A stretch of 64,000 nt of DNA from Oscillatoriales cyanobacterium (GCA_011390955.1 JAABRM010000019.1:1-64000), one strand, 5' to 3'; shown: positions 33,801-40,835, counted from the stretch's first letter. The notes: a model not told the origin generated them from the sequence alone. Program-made: numbers and translations.

Positions 33801-34402
33801 CGATTCTGCTTCTCAAAGGGAGCGAGCGATGCTCCCGGAAATTCTGTCATGATTCCCAAGTTACGATCCTGGCTATCAAAGAAAGCGAGAGCTTCCATAT
33901 AGATGGCTATCACAATCTCTAAATTAATCGCCCGTTGACCCAGATGAAAATTTTGCAACAAATTTGCCAAATTCAACAGATCAGAAATTTTGTTGCTTCC
34001 TGCAAAGGTTGGAATGAAGGCAATCAAATCATCATTAAGCATGGCCGATTGACTGCTGAGAAAGGGGTAAACAACGGATGGATCAACACCACTTTCATTA
34101 GTCAACCGAATCGCTTCTCGCAAAAATGTTTCATATTCTCCGGGTATTATCTCGCTTTGGGATAGCTGCACTCCCTCCTGCCCTAAAAATTCCCCCACCT
34201 CTTGAGCCACATTCCGCACAAACTGAGCCTGATTCTCTTGTCCTGCTTCCTGCAACTGCGCCGCCACCAACTCGCACGCCCGCACAAATCCCTCATCCAG
34301 CAACTCCTGATGACGGTTGAGGATTGGCGGTTCTTCCCCACCCCGAAAGTCGAGGAGTTCTTGAATCAGGGAGAGATAAGCCTGCACGCGCCGTTCATCC
34401 AT
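30857..34402 (-). CDS. TPR-CHAT caspase-like protease
   Basis: 1181 residues from ATG 34402 (MDERRVQAYLSLIQELLDF). About nine near-identical 46-residue TPR units (type AENLERAIGYYEAALEVYTR..DWARTQNNLGNAYSDRIRGER) fill roughly residues 205-620. The C-terminal CHAT domain has the catalytic His in VHFGCHGEFDD and Cys in LLVLSACKTGLVE, then GARTVVASLWNVDELAA. CHAT proteins are caspase-like proteases acting as effectors in defence and cell death. ATG 34402 is preferred to the GTG at 34429 because relics elsewhere keep MDE as the first codons and TACAAT lies 32 bp upstream. It ends 47 bp before the PARIS-like operon, same strand. Confidence 0.85.
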   Translation of the reverse strand: MDERRVQAYLSLIQELLDFRGGEEPPILNRHQELLDEGFVRACELVAAQLQEAGQENQAQFVRNVAQEVGEFLGQEGVQLSQSEIIPGEYETFLREAIRLTNESGVDPSVVYPFLSSQSAMLNDDLIAFIPTFAGSNKISDLLNLANLLQNFHLGQRAINLEIVIAIYMEALAFFDSQDRNLGIMTEFPGASLAPFEKQNRTTVWATMQNNLGSAYSNRIRGERAENVERAIGYYEAALKVYTRSDYPEDWATTQNGLGIAYSDRIRGERVENLERAIGYYEAALEVYTRSDYSEDWAATQNNLAAAYSARIRGERAENLERAIGYYEAALEVYTRTAFPEKWAMTQNNLGNAYSDRIRGERADNIEQAIRYLQAALEVCTRTVFPEDWARTQNNLGEAYSDRIRGERAENLENAIVCYRAALEVRTRDAFPEDWARTQNNLGNAYNNRPRGERAENLEEAISGYRAALEVYTRDAFPEDWARTQNNLTVAYSDRIRAEWAKNLEDAIACYQAALEVRTRDAFPEDWARTQNNLGNAYSERIRGERAHNIEQAIRCYEAALEVYTRTAFPEKWAMTQNNLGNAYSERIRGERTHNIEQTIRCYKAALEVRTPSALPLDCLQTARILGNLGYNLQNWEIAIEGYNHVILAIEQSRYWATSEATKRELIANSLDIYQKMVQACINHQDYAQALLTVERSKSRTLLELLDSTHLYPQNATDAQKQRISDLRRQIASYQQQLAFTPSDTLTPATEKHPNQPSPETLIRQQLQAANQQFQDLLTELDDPNFTLTQQVPPQLPDLRRLLQPQTALIEWYLPRDADFGFYLFLVTRRRDEQIQITPHHFSAEDREHLDQALQDYRSDYGQRSWNQQLPQRLETLSSALQLPRLLGDLSQIKQLILIPHRELHLIPLHALPVSLPSPSGGEGQCLQDWFPVQYAPSCQILNNLQQRPPLNRQTVPFFAIQNPTEDLDYAEWGVELLRRQFSPHQVLRRHQATLDNLTQPQTQTFLEQSHAVHFGCHGEFDDRNPLNAYLRLANQEKLTFLDIFNGLNIPLCRLLVLSACKTGLVETSHTDDYVGLSSAFFYAGARTVVASLWNVDELAATLVTLRLYQILPDYPSVTAALQAAQSWLRGLSCDDVLHWLKHGQKATEEEVEAVEARLSLFDDPPFAEACYWSAFTATGL
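32560..33790 (-). repeat. 138-bp tandem repeat encoding TPR units
   Basis: About nine copies of a 138-bp unit, recognisable by CTCTCCCCGGATGCG-type and TTATTTTGAGTC-type blocks. Several neighbouring units are nearly identical at DNA level, which points to recent expansion or gene conversion. Confidence 0.85.
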
Positions 34403-34527
34403 AGCCACACACCGGGTAGGGGATACCACCCCGATTGTACCCCATCCCCGCGACTGAGAAACCGGGTTTCTTGCTTAAATCTTTGTGAAGAAACAGAGAT
34501 GCTGCTAGAAACCCGGTTTCTTTTCCC
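34403..34527 (-). repeat. Island leader repeat, copy 7 (complete, 5' of the intact CHAT gene)
   Basis: Reference copy: ends AGAAACCGGGTTTCTT (from 34457) and AGAAACCCGGTTTCTT (to 34524), core GTGAAGAAACAGAGATGCTG. The head includes GGGTAGGGGATACCACCCCG. On the minus strand TACAAT lies at 34439-34434, 32 bp before the CHAT ATG, with no good -35 except TTTCTC/TTTCTG at 16 bp. Confidence 0.85.
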
Positions 34528-34613
34528 ACCCGCTATTTTAGGGATTTAACCTGCACAATTCGGCTACAGTCCGGTTAAAATAGATGGCATCCAATCCATT
34601 AAATTACCCCCTT

Positions 34614-34871
34614 ATGGCACTGACCCGAATTACCCCAGAGGGAACGGCAACGATTCCGCCAGAAATTATCGACTGGCTGCACTTAAAACCGGGCGACTCG
34701 ATTAGTATCGCCATTTCTCCCGATGGCAAAGTCTATCTAGAACCCGCCCCAAAACCTGCAAAAATTGATGTCCGTACCTTATCCGGTTGCCTCTACAATC
34801 CGGACAGAAAACCCGTTTCTCTAGCCGAAATGGAAAGGGCAATAATCGAGGGTGCAGGAGAATCGATGTGA
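34614..34871 (+). CDS. vapB: AbrB/MazE-type antitoxin (VapB)
   Basis: 85 residues from ATG 34614. MALTRITPEGTATIPPEIID followed by WLHLKPGDSISIAISPDGKV is a SpoVT/AbrB DNA-binding swapped-hairpin domain (1-48). The tail (RTLSGCLYNPDRKPVSLAEM, then ERAIIEGA) is the toxin-binding part. ATG 34584 upstream in frame would add ten unusual residues and is not favoured. The end overlaps the toxin start (GTGA, 4 bp). Confidence 0.85.
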   Translation: MALTRITPEGTATIPPEIIDWLHLKPGDSISIAISPDGKVYLEPAPKPAKIDVRTLSGCLYNPDRKPVSLAEMERAIIEGAGESM

Positions 34872-35269
34872 AAGGTTTGGATACCAATGTAATCGTCCGT
34901 TTTCTCGTCCGAGACGATGAATCACAATGGCTGATAGCCAATCAATACATCAATCAAGCCCTAGAAACCAATCAAACCTGCTTGATTAATAATATTGTCC
35001 TCTGCGAAGTGGTTTGGGTGTTACGCAGCCGGTATAAAATTGATCGAGAGCAACTCATTACCATTTTAGAAAATCTCTTAAATACCGATATTTTCAGATT
35101 TGAGAATTCGGATGATATAGCGTGGGCGATTCATCAAATGAAATCGGGAAATGCGGATTTTTCTGATTATTTGATTGTTCGCATCAATCAAAAATCTGGA
35201 TGTGATGAAACGGCATCTTTTGATGTTAAACTAGGTCAATTGCCCGAAGTTAAGATGCTGGGTTCATAG
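34868..35269 (+). CDS. vapC: VapC PIN-domain toxin
   Basis: 133 residues from GTG 34868. MKGLDTNVIVRFLVRDDESQ has the first catalytic Asp, NNIVLCEVVWVLRSRYKIDR the conserved Glu, and GNADFSDYLIVRINQKSGCD with TASFDVKLGQL the last two acidic positions. VapC toxins are Mg-dependent ribonucleases, usually cutting tRNA. The GTG start in a 4-bp overlap with vapB ties toxin synthesis to the antitoxin. All catalytic residues are present, so this is an intact pair. Confidence 0.9.
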   Translation: MKGLDTNVIVRFLVRDDESQWLIANQYINQALETNQTCLINNIVLCEVVWVLRSRYKIDREQLITILENLLNTDIFRFENSDDIAWAIHQMKSGNADFSDYLIVRINQKSGCDETASFDVKLGQLPEVKMLGS

Positions 35270-35290
35270 CATCACTACTCCCACTCTTCT

Positions 35291-35405
35291 AGATGGGGTA
35301 TAGTACCCCATTTTACCCCATACCCGCGACTCAGAAACCGGGTTTCTTGCTTAAATTTTTGTGAAGAAACAGAGATGCTGCTAGAAACCCGGTTTCTTTT
35401 CCCAG
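35291..35405. repeat. Island leader repeat, copy 8
   Basis: Ends AGAAACCGGGTTTCTT (from 35333) and AGAAACCCGGTTTCTT (to 35400), core GTGAAGAAACAGAGATGCTG, head CCCCATTTTACCCCATACCC. Same orientation as the others although both neighbours are plus-strand genes, so here it follows one vapBC pair and precedes the next. Confidence 0.85.
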
Positions 35406-35468
35406 ATTTTTCCCCCTTTCCCCTCCCAAAGTAGTATAATCAAAGAAATTCCCAAGTTGAGGTAAATA

Positions 35469-35690
35469 ATGAGTCCTCTCCTAGAAAAAGTCTTAGCAGA
35501 AGTCACCCAACTCGATCGCCAAGAGCAGTTGCAACTTGTTTCCTACTTAATTACCCAGTGGCAACAACAGCCGAACCTATTTGTAGACCAAAAAATCAGC
35601 CGTAAAAATTTATTTGGTTGTATGCAGGGCAAAATAAAAATTGCCGCAGACTTTGATGCCCCCCTCAATGATTTTGCTGAGTATATGTAA
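35469..35690 (+). CDS. Small antitoxin (VapB-like) of a broken pair
   Basis: 73 residues. SPLLEKVLAEVTQLDRQEQL followed by QLVSYLITQWQQQP is a helical start typical of small cyanobacterial antitoxins, then NLFGCMQGKIKIAADFDAPL and the acidic end NDFAEYM, which in this family binds a PIN toxin. GAGGT at 35460 is the ribosome site. Its stop shares one base with the start of the downstream PIN gene (TAATG), which is frameshifted. Confidence 0.75.
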   Translation: MSPLLEKVLAEVTQLDRQEQLQLVSYLITQWQQQPNLFVDQKISRKNLFGCMQGKIKIAADFDAPLNDFAEYM

Positions 35691-36079
35691 TGAAGTTATT
35701 ATTAGATACACATATCTTTATTTGGCATTTGGCTGATAGAAGGCAACCCAAATCTTAGCCAAGCCGCAAGACAAGCGATCGAGGATGAAAGCAACAGCAT
35801 CTAAGTATTGTTAGCCTCTGGGAAATAACCATTAAAACCAGCCTCGGTAAACTCGATCTGGCAATCCCACTAGAGCAAATTGTCATCAACTTTATCCTTC
35901 CCAGCGGTATTCAAATTCTCCCCATTCATCTGCCGCACTTATTGATATTACAAACGTTACCCTTCCATCATCGAGATCCGTTCGATCGATTATTGATTGC
36001 CCAAGCCAAATCTGAAGGTTTAACCTTGGTATCAGAAGATGGTATGTTTGAGCAATATGAAGTAAAAATACTTTCTTAG
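35690..36079 (+). pseudogene. vapC: PIN-domain VapC toxin with at least two frameshifts
   Basis: Pieces in order: MKLLLDTHIFIWHLADR (frame 1), then EGNPNLSQAARQAIEDESNS (frame 2), then SIVSLWEITIKTSLGKLDLA up to HHRDPFDRLLIAQAKSEGLT and LVSEDGMFEQYEVKILS-stop (frame 3). The order matches a full PIN toxin with its catalytic Asp, Glu and DPFDR motif. Indels near 35743 and 35803 break it. Confidence 0.85.
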
Positions 36080-36084
36080 TTCAT

Positions 36085-36200
36085 CTCACACCACCCCCCA
36101 CCGCGACTCAGAAACCACCCAGAAACCTCCCAGAAACCGGGTTTCTTGCTTAAATTTTGGTGAAGAAACAGAGATGCTGCTAGAAACCCGGTTTCTTTTC
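36085..36200. repeat. Island leader repeat, copy 9
   Basis: Core ends AGAAACCGGGTTTCTT (from 36132) and AGAAACCCGGTTTCTT (to 36199) with GTGAAGAAACAGAGATGCTG. The head is altered and has an extra AGAAACCACCC/AGAAACCTCCC pair. It marks the right border of the island. Confidence 0.85.
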
Positions 36201-36248
36201 TCTGCGATCCCTCATAATTGGATCAATCTTAATTTAAACAAATATAAT

Positions 36249-36277
36249 GGTGGGCAATATATTGCCCACCCTACGTT
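36249..36277. repeat. GGTGGGCAA palindrome
   Basis: TGGTGGGCAATATATTGCCCACCCT forms a 10-bp stem. The same palindrome with a different loop is the first part of the 109-bp tandem unit at 39343. Possible terminator or REP-like element. Confidence 0.65.
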
Positions 36278-36326
36278 TAAAGGTGGTAGGAGAAATGGCC
36301 GATTTCAAAACTCGGAAATATTACGC

Positions 36327-36593
36327 TTAAATATTACTGGGAAAAAATTTCTTTAACATCAATGTCAAATCTTCTACTGTGGCTTTTGGGGAAAGTCGCG
36401 GCAGCAGTTCCTCTCCCGTATTTGTCGGTTTAATCAAAACCGGGATTTCATATTGATAAGCAGTAAACCAATCCTTACGAGTCGTAATGTCTCGCATTTC
36501 TAACTCAAAATCTATCCCTTTAACTTGTTTTAGCTTTTGGTGCAAGTCTTCGCACAGGTGACAACCTGCTTTAGTGTAAAAAATTAATTCCAT
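36327..36593 (-). CDS. Glutaredoxin-like protein
   Basis: 88 residues. MELIFYTKAGCHLCEDLHQK has the redox motif Cys11-His-Leu-Cys14 of the glutaredoxin-like DUF836 family. IDFELEMRDITTRKDW and YEIPVLIKP (cis-Pro region) complete the thioredoxin fold. It probably reduces small disulphides in the cytoplasm; the partner is unknown. Start ATG 36593; convergent with the repeat region to its left. Confidence 0.85.
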   Translation of the reverse strand: MELIFYTKAGCHLCEDLHQKLKQVKGIDFELEMRDITTRKDWFTAYQYEIPVLIKPTNTGEELLPRLSPKATVEDLTLMLKKFFPSNI

Positions 36594-37183
36594 GAATTGC
36601 CTCTCAAACCCTTGATTTTCCTGATTTTATCCTAATTAGTAGGTGAAGATAATTAATTGCACTTTTCGTTCCCCGCCGATAGGCTGTGGATTCCCGCCTT
36701 CGCGGGAATGACAGTTTTTCTTCTGATATGGTATCTAGTGCATTTATTTCTGCCCGTCTACTTTACAGCGATTTTCTGATTACTGAACCACGGTAGGGCG
36801 AAGCATGACTAGGGGCGAAGCATTCCGGCAGATAGCTTATTACTGAAAATATTAAATGGACTGCCGGAATGCTTCGCCCTTACAATATTTTCAGCAATAA
36901 TTTGTCTGCGGTCATGCTTCGCCTACAGGTATTTGTGGTTTACTCGCGGAGAAAATTGCTGTAACCCAGCAGGGCGATCGCGATCGGGCTTTTTAACGGA
37001 GGAATAACTGAGGCATAACTGAGTCACCAACTATAATTCTATAATTAAATATTGGTAATTAGACATTTACAAAAATATACAAAAAATCCGCATTCTCGAT
37101 CGAGTTATGTGTGTATATGATTGACAAATCTGATACTATTTGGTTTAGTGAATATACACCAAGGTTATAAATAACAGCGTCAC
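36594..37183. other. Intergenic region upstream of cysH with hairpin elements
   Basis: No gene. A REP element GATTCCCGCCTTCGCGGGAA lies at 36689-36708. GGGGCGAAGCATTCCGGCAG (36812-36831) is mirrored by CTGCCGGAATGCTTCGCCCT (36860-36879). Just upstream of cysH, TTGACA near 37121 is followed 17 bp later only by TTTAGT, so a promoter there is weak evidence. Confidence 0.6.
36812..36879. repeat. 20-bp inverted repeat with 28-bp loop
   Basis: Arms GGGCGAAGCATTCCGGCAG and CTGCCGGAATGCTTCGCCC match over 19 bp. A further GGCGAAGCATG lies at 36797 and GTCATGCTTCGCC at 36911, an outer pair around the inner one. It looks like a nested palindromic mobile repeat. Confidence 0.75.
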
Positions 37184-37915
37184 ATGGTTCACACCCTAAA
37201 AGCACCAGTCCAACCCATCAGTTTTGACCTCGATGAGCTCAACCAAAGATTTGAAGGCGCTCATCCCCGCGAGATTCTCGCTTGGTGCATCAACAATATG
37301 AGACATGGACTGGTGCAAAGCACGGCTTTTGGTGTCACCGGCATGGTAATCATGGATATGCTTTACCGTGACCTGCAACCCAATCCCCCGGTGCCAGTTA
37401 TATTTGTCGATACCCTGCACCATTTTCAAGAAACTTTAGATTTAGTGGCAAAATCCAAGGCCCACTATGATTTAGACCTTTATATTTACAAGAACCGAGA
37501 AGCCAGCGATCGCGATGAATTTGCTCATCAGCACGGCTATGCCCTATGGCAGAAGGATATTCATCAGTTCCATGTATTGACCAAGGTCGAACCGTTCCAG
37601 CGGGCAATGGATGAATTAAATGTCAAAGCTTGGATTAATGGTCGGCGCCGAGATCAAGCCTCAACTCGTGCAGAAATTCCGATCTTTGAAATCGACAAGC
37701 ACGGTCGTTTAAAAATTAACCCCCTGGCTTGCTGGACTCGCAAAGAAACCTGGAAATATGTGTTTGACTATGGGGTGCCTTATAATGTACTTCACGACCA
37801 AGGTTATACCAGCATTGGTGATGAACCCTTGACCACTCCTGTGGCGCATGGGGAACACGAACGGGCTGGTCGTTGGCGTGACAGTGGCAAAACCGAATGT
37901 GGTCTACATATTTAA
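37184..37915 (+). CDS. cysH: Phosphoadenylyl-sulfate reductase (CysH)
   Basis: 243 residues, normal length. It reduces PAPS to sulfite in assimilatory sulfate reduction with thioredoxin as donor. Seen: STAFGVTGMVIMDMLYRDLQ (PP-loop region), PVIFVDTLHHFQETLDLV, AWINGRRRDQASTRAEIPIF, INPLACWTRKETWKYV and the C-terminal active-site KTECGLHI. The paired cysteines that bind a 4Fe-4S cluster in APS reductases are absent, so PAPS is the likely substrate. Monocistronic; start ATG 37184. Confidence 0.93.
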   Translation: MVHTLKAPVQPISFDLDELNQRFEGAHPREILAWCINNMRHGLVQSTAFGVTGMVIMDMLYRDLQPNPPVPVIFVDTLHHFQETLDLVAKSKAHYDLDLYIYKNREASDRDEFAHQHGYALWQKDIHQFHVLTKVEPFQRAMDELNVKAWINGRRRDQASTRAEIPIFEIDKHGRLKINPLACWTRKETWKYVFDYGVPYNVLHDQGYTSIGDEPLTTPVAHGEHERAGRWRDSGKTECGLHI

Positions 37916-37917
37916 TT

Positions 37918-38037
37918 TTGGTGATTAGTTATTGGTTGTTAGTTGTTAGTTATTCGTTCTTGGTTATTCGTTAGAGTCATCCATTTAATAACTAATAACT
38001 AATAACCAACAATCACCAACCAACAACCAACAACAAT
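37918..38037. repeat. STRR-type heptamers with inverted arms between cysH and sbcD
   Basis: TTGGTGA, TTAGTTA, TTGGTTG and TTAGTTG units to about 37970, a short GAGTCATCC centre, then AACTAAT/AACCAAC/CAACAAT units up to the sbcD start codon. The arms can pair into a long hairpin, possibly ending the cysH transcript. Confidence 0.85.
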
Positions 38038-38038
38038 T

Positions 38039-39340
38039 ATGATTAAAATCCTCCACTTGTCGGATATTCATATCGGCAGCGGCTTTTCTCACGGGAAAAC
38101 CAACCCACAAACGGGACAAAATACTCGGTTGGAGGATTTTGTCAGTACCTTAAAAATTTGTATCGATCGCGCGATCGCTTCTGACGTTGATTTAGTCCTC
38201 TTTGGGGGGGATGCCTTTCCCGACGCTACCCCACCGCCCTTTGTACAGGAAGCATTTGCTAGTCAATTTCGCCGGTTAGCGGATGCCCAAATCCCCACAG
38301 TATTACTCGTCGGCAACCATGACCAACATTCCCTGGGGCAAGGGGGTGCCAGTCTTTGTATTTATCGCACATTAGGAGTACCTGGATTTATCGTCGGGGA
38401 CTCCCTGGAAACCCATCGAATTGAAACCAAAAACGGGCCAATTCAAGTGATCGCGTTACCGTGGTTAACTCGTTCTACATTGTTAACCCGACCGGAAACG
38501 GAAAAACTATCTCTTTCAGAAATTAATCATCTCTTAATCGATCGCCTTTCCACCGTTCTCGAAGGAGAAATCAGAAAGTTAGACCCACAAGTGCCCACGG
38601 TACTTTTAGGGCATTTAATGGTAGATAATGCCGAATATGGGGCTGAAAGATTCTTAGCAGTTGGGAAAGGCTTCACCATTCCGCTTTCTTTACTCACAAA
38701 ACCGCAATTTGACTATGTAGCATTAGGTCATGTTCACCGTCACCAAAACCTAAATCCGGGCAATAATCCCCCAGTGGTTTATCCCGGTAGTATTGAACGG
38801 GTCGATTTTAGTGAAGAAAAAGAAGAAAAAGGCTATGTCTTAGTAGAAGTAGAACCGGGCAAATGTCACTGGCAATTTTGTCCCATTCCCGTTCGCAAAT
38901 TCTGCACCATTCGGGTTGATGTTTCAGCAGCCGCAGAACCCCAAGCCGCGTTAGTCAAAGCGATTAAAAAACATCGGATTAAAGATGCAGTAGTCCGGCT
39001 GATTTATCAGTTAAAACCGCAACAAATAGACCAAATTGATAATACGGTATTGCACGATTGTTTAAATGAAGCCCATAATTACCGAATTCAACCAGAATTA
39101 GTCAGTCAGTTAATGTCACCTCGCCTCCCGGAATTAGGTGCTGGTGGGGGTATAGACCCATTATCAGCATTAAAAACTTATCTGGAAAATCGAGACGACC
39201 TGCAAGATATTGCGGAGGAAATGCTGGCAGCGGCGAATAGTTTATTAGCGGGAGAAGAAGAGTTTTTCGCGGAAAATGAGCCAGAAGAAGAAATAGAGTC
39301 AGCGGAATCGAAGAGTCAGGATCAATTACAATTATTTTAG
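38039..39340 (+). CDS. sbcD: Exonuclease SbcCD subunit D (Mre11-type nuclease)
   Basis: 433 residues. Metallophosphoesterase motifs in order: LHLSDIHIGS (Asp, His), VLFGGDAFPD, LLVGNHDQHS, LGHLMVDNAE and LGHVHRHQNL. With the SbcC ATPase it cuts hairpins and double-strand ends in DNA repair. No sbcC is next to it. The C-terminal acidic tail (EEEIESAESKSQDQ) is long. Its ATG directly abuts a heptamer array with no Shine-Dalgarno. A genome full of hairpin-forming arrays is a natural substrate source, which is inference. Confidence 0.9.
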   Translation: MIKILHLSDIHIGSGFSHGKTNPQTGQNTRLEDFVSTLKICIDRAIASDVDLVLFGGDAFPDATPPPFVQEAFASQFRRLADAQIPTVLLVGNHDQHSLGQGGASLCIYRTLGVPGFIVGDSLETHRIETKNGPIQVIALPWLTRSTLLTRPETEKLSLSEINHLLIDRLSTVLEGEIRKLDPQVPTVLLGHLMVDNAEYGAERFLAVGKGFTIPLSLLTKPQFDYVALGHVHRHQNLNPGNNPPVVYPGSIERVDFSEEKEEKGYVLVEVEPGKCHWQFCPIPVRKFCTIRVDVSAAAEPQAALVKAIKKHRIKDAVVRLIYQLKPQQIDQIDNTVLHDCLNEAHNYRIQPELVSQLMSPRLPELGAGGGIDPLSALKTYLENRDDLQDIAEEMLAAANSLLAGEEEFFAENEPEEEIESAESKSQDQLQLF

Positions 39341-39342
39341 GC

Positions 39343-39678
39343 TAACGTAGGGTGGGCAAATCTTGTCCACCCTACAGTCATTCCTGTCATTCCCGCTTGC
39401 CCACCCTACTGTCATTCCCGCGAAGGCGGGAATCCAAGGATTTACTATTTCTAACGTAGGGTGGGCAAATCTTGCCCACCCTACAGTCATTCCTGTCATT
39501 CCCGCTTGCCCACCCTACTGTCATTCCCGCGAAGGCGGGAATCCAAGGATTTACTATTTCTAACGTAAGGTGGGCAAATCTTGCCCACCCTACTGTCATT
39601 CCTGTCATTCCCGCGAAGGCGGGAATCCAAGGATTTACTATTTCTAACGTAGGGTGGGCAAATCTTGCCCACCCTACC
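39343..39678. repeat. 109-bp tandem repeat with two internal palindromes
   Basis: Units begin TAACGTAGGGTGGGC at 39343, 39452, 39561 and 39645: spacing 109, 109 and 84 (a 25-bp deletion in unit 3), then a partial unit. Each holds GTAGGGTGGGCAAATCTTGC-type hairpin and the REP element CATTCCCGCGAAGGCGGGAA. It starts 3 bp after the sbcD stop, so the first hairpin may act as its terminator. Open frames here are artefacts. Confidence 0.92.
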
Positions 39679-39904
39679 ACATATCTATTTCAGGAATATT
39701 TTGGCAAGAGTCATAAAAAGTCATATTTTATGGTAAAATAAATTATATTACTTAAACAACGATTAGTGGAAGTCCTGGGAAGAGAACCGCCACTAATGAT
39801 AATCAATGATAATTGCTGACGAACAAAGCTGCTCGCCGATCGCTTCTTAAGGATGGTGAGTTTTTTATCTTGCTGGAAAAATAATATTCCTAAAGAGAAA
39901 CGGG

Positions 39905-40219
39905 TTATCTTTGCTGAACCAAGTTTTTTCTTTTGCTGAAGTAGCCGACACCGACGGCCATCAGAATCCCAACGGTAGTAGAAGGTTCCGGGATTTTGGT
40001 CGGACTATTAGAAGTTTGATAGATAATGCCGCTGACCGAGGCGATATCACTGCTGGTGACTTCGCTGCCGGAGCATTGTTGGACGGGTTGGTCTTCGGTG
40101 TAGTCGATCGTGCAGTTGGTGGCAGTCGCACCGACGGCTGCTTTGGCCATCTCAGCCGGAGCCAAGGATAACATGACGGCCAACGTAAGGATTTTGAGTT
40201 TATCTGGAGTTAATTTCAT
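39905..40219 (-). CDS. Small PEP-CTERM exported protein
   Basis: 104 residues: signal peptide (1-28, LAVMLSLAPAEMAKA), a short mature part with two Cys (CTIDYTEDQPVQQC) and a C-terminal sorting signal IPEPSTTVGILMAVGVGYFS followed by KRK. The PEP motif, one hydrophobic helix and basic end are those recognised by exosortase (EpsH/XrtA-type), which processes proteins to the envelope or exopolysaccharide. No exosortase gene is nearby. Mature part only about 45 residues. Role unknown. An AT-rich promoter region lies on its right. Confidence 0.85.
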   Translation of the reverse strand: MKLTPDKLKILTLAVMLSLAPAEMAKAAVGATATNCTIDYTEDQPVQQCSGSEVTSSDIASVSGIIYQTSNSPTKIPEPSTTVGILMAVGVGYFSKRKNLVQQR

Positions 40220-40602
40220 ATCTCTGCCTGGTTAATTAAGGAGCATTTGCTAGACTCGGTTTACCTACAGCCAAGGCGCTAATGCTTGACTGGCTAATTA
40301 TAGTATGGGGTTTGACCCCTCCCACTTCCGTGATGTTCATCACAGACAATAGTTGATCTTCCTAGCGCCAGCATCTGATTTAAGTTCCAAGCTATATTTC
40401 AAGGCAGATCCGGCTTGCTATTATTCTAGCACTTAAAAATTTTCTCTCTGAGAAGCAAATGTGCCAGTTTGTTAAAGGCTAAAAACTATATGCCGATGTA
40501 AATGCTCTTAAACCATGCCGATTCAGGATAAATTTAGCGATGTTGAATCTGGAATTGACTGGTGAGACAACAAGTAACAAAAAAAGTAACAAAATTTTAC
40601 CC

Positions 40603-40782
40603 ACTGTCACGCCCTGTTACTCGCTGTCACCTCCTGTCACCTGCTGTTACTTCCTGTCACCTGCTGTTACTTCCTGTCACCTGCTGTTACTTCCTGTCAC
40701 CTGCTGTTACTTTCTGTCACCTGCTGTCACCGGCTGTTATTTCCTGTCACCGGCTGTCACCGGCTGTCACCGGCTATTATTT
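40603..40782. repeat. 10-bp minisatellite CTGTYACYTS
   Basis: Alternating units CTGTCACCTG and CTGTTACTTC give a 10/20-bp period over about 17 units, drifting to CTGTCACCGG at the right end. Unlike the STRR arrays the period is not 7. Confidence 0.88.
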
Positions 40783-40835
40783 CATAGGAAAAATGTGCCG
40801 ATCGGCGGTGGGTATCAAATACAATCAAATTGATA

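Noticed and set aside
37080-37183. Strong sigma-70 promoter for cysH at TTGACA
   Set aside because: No acceptable -10 hexamer at 16-18 bp; only TTTAGT at 17 bp.
39343-39678. Possible CRISPR array after sbcD
   Set aside because: Whole units repeat without unique spacers, and the hairpins are REP-like.
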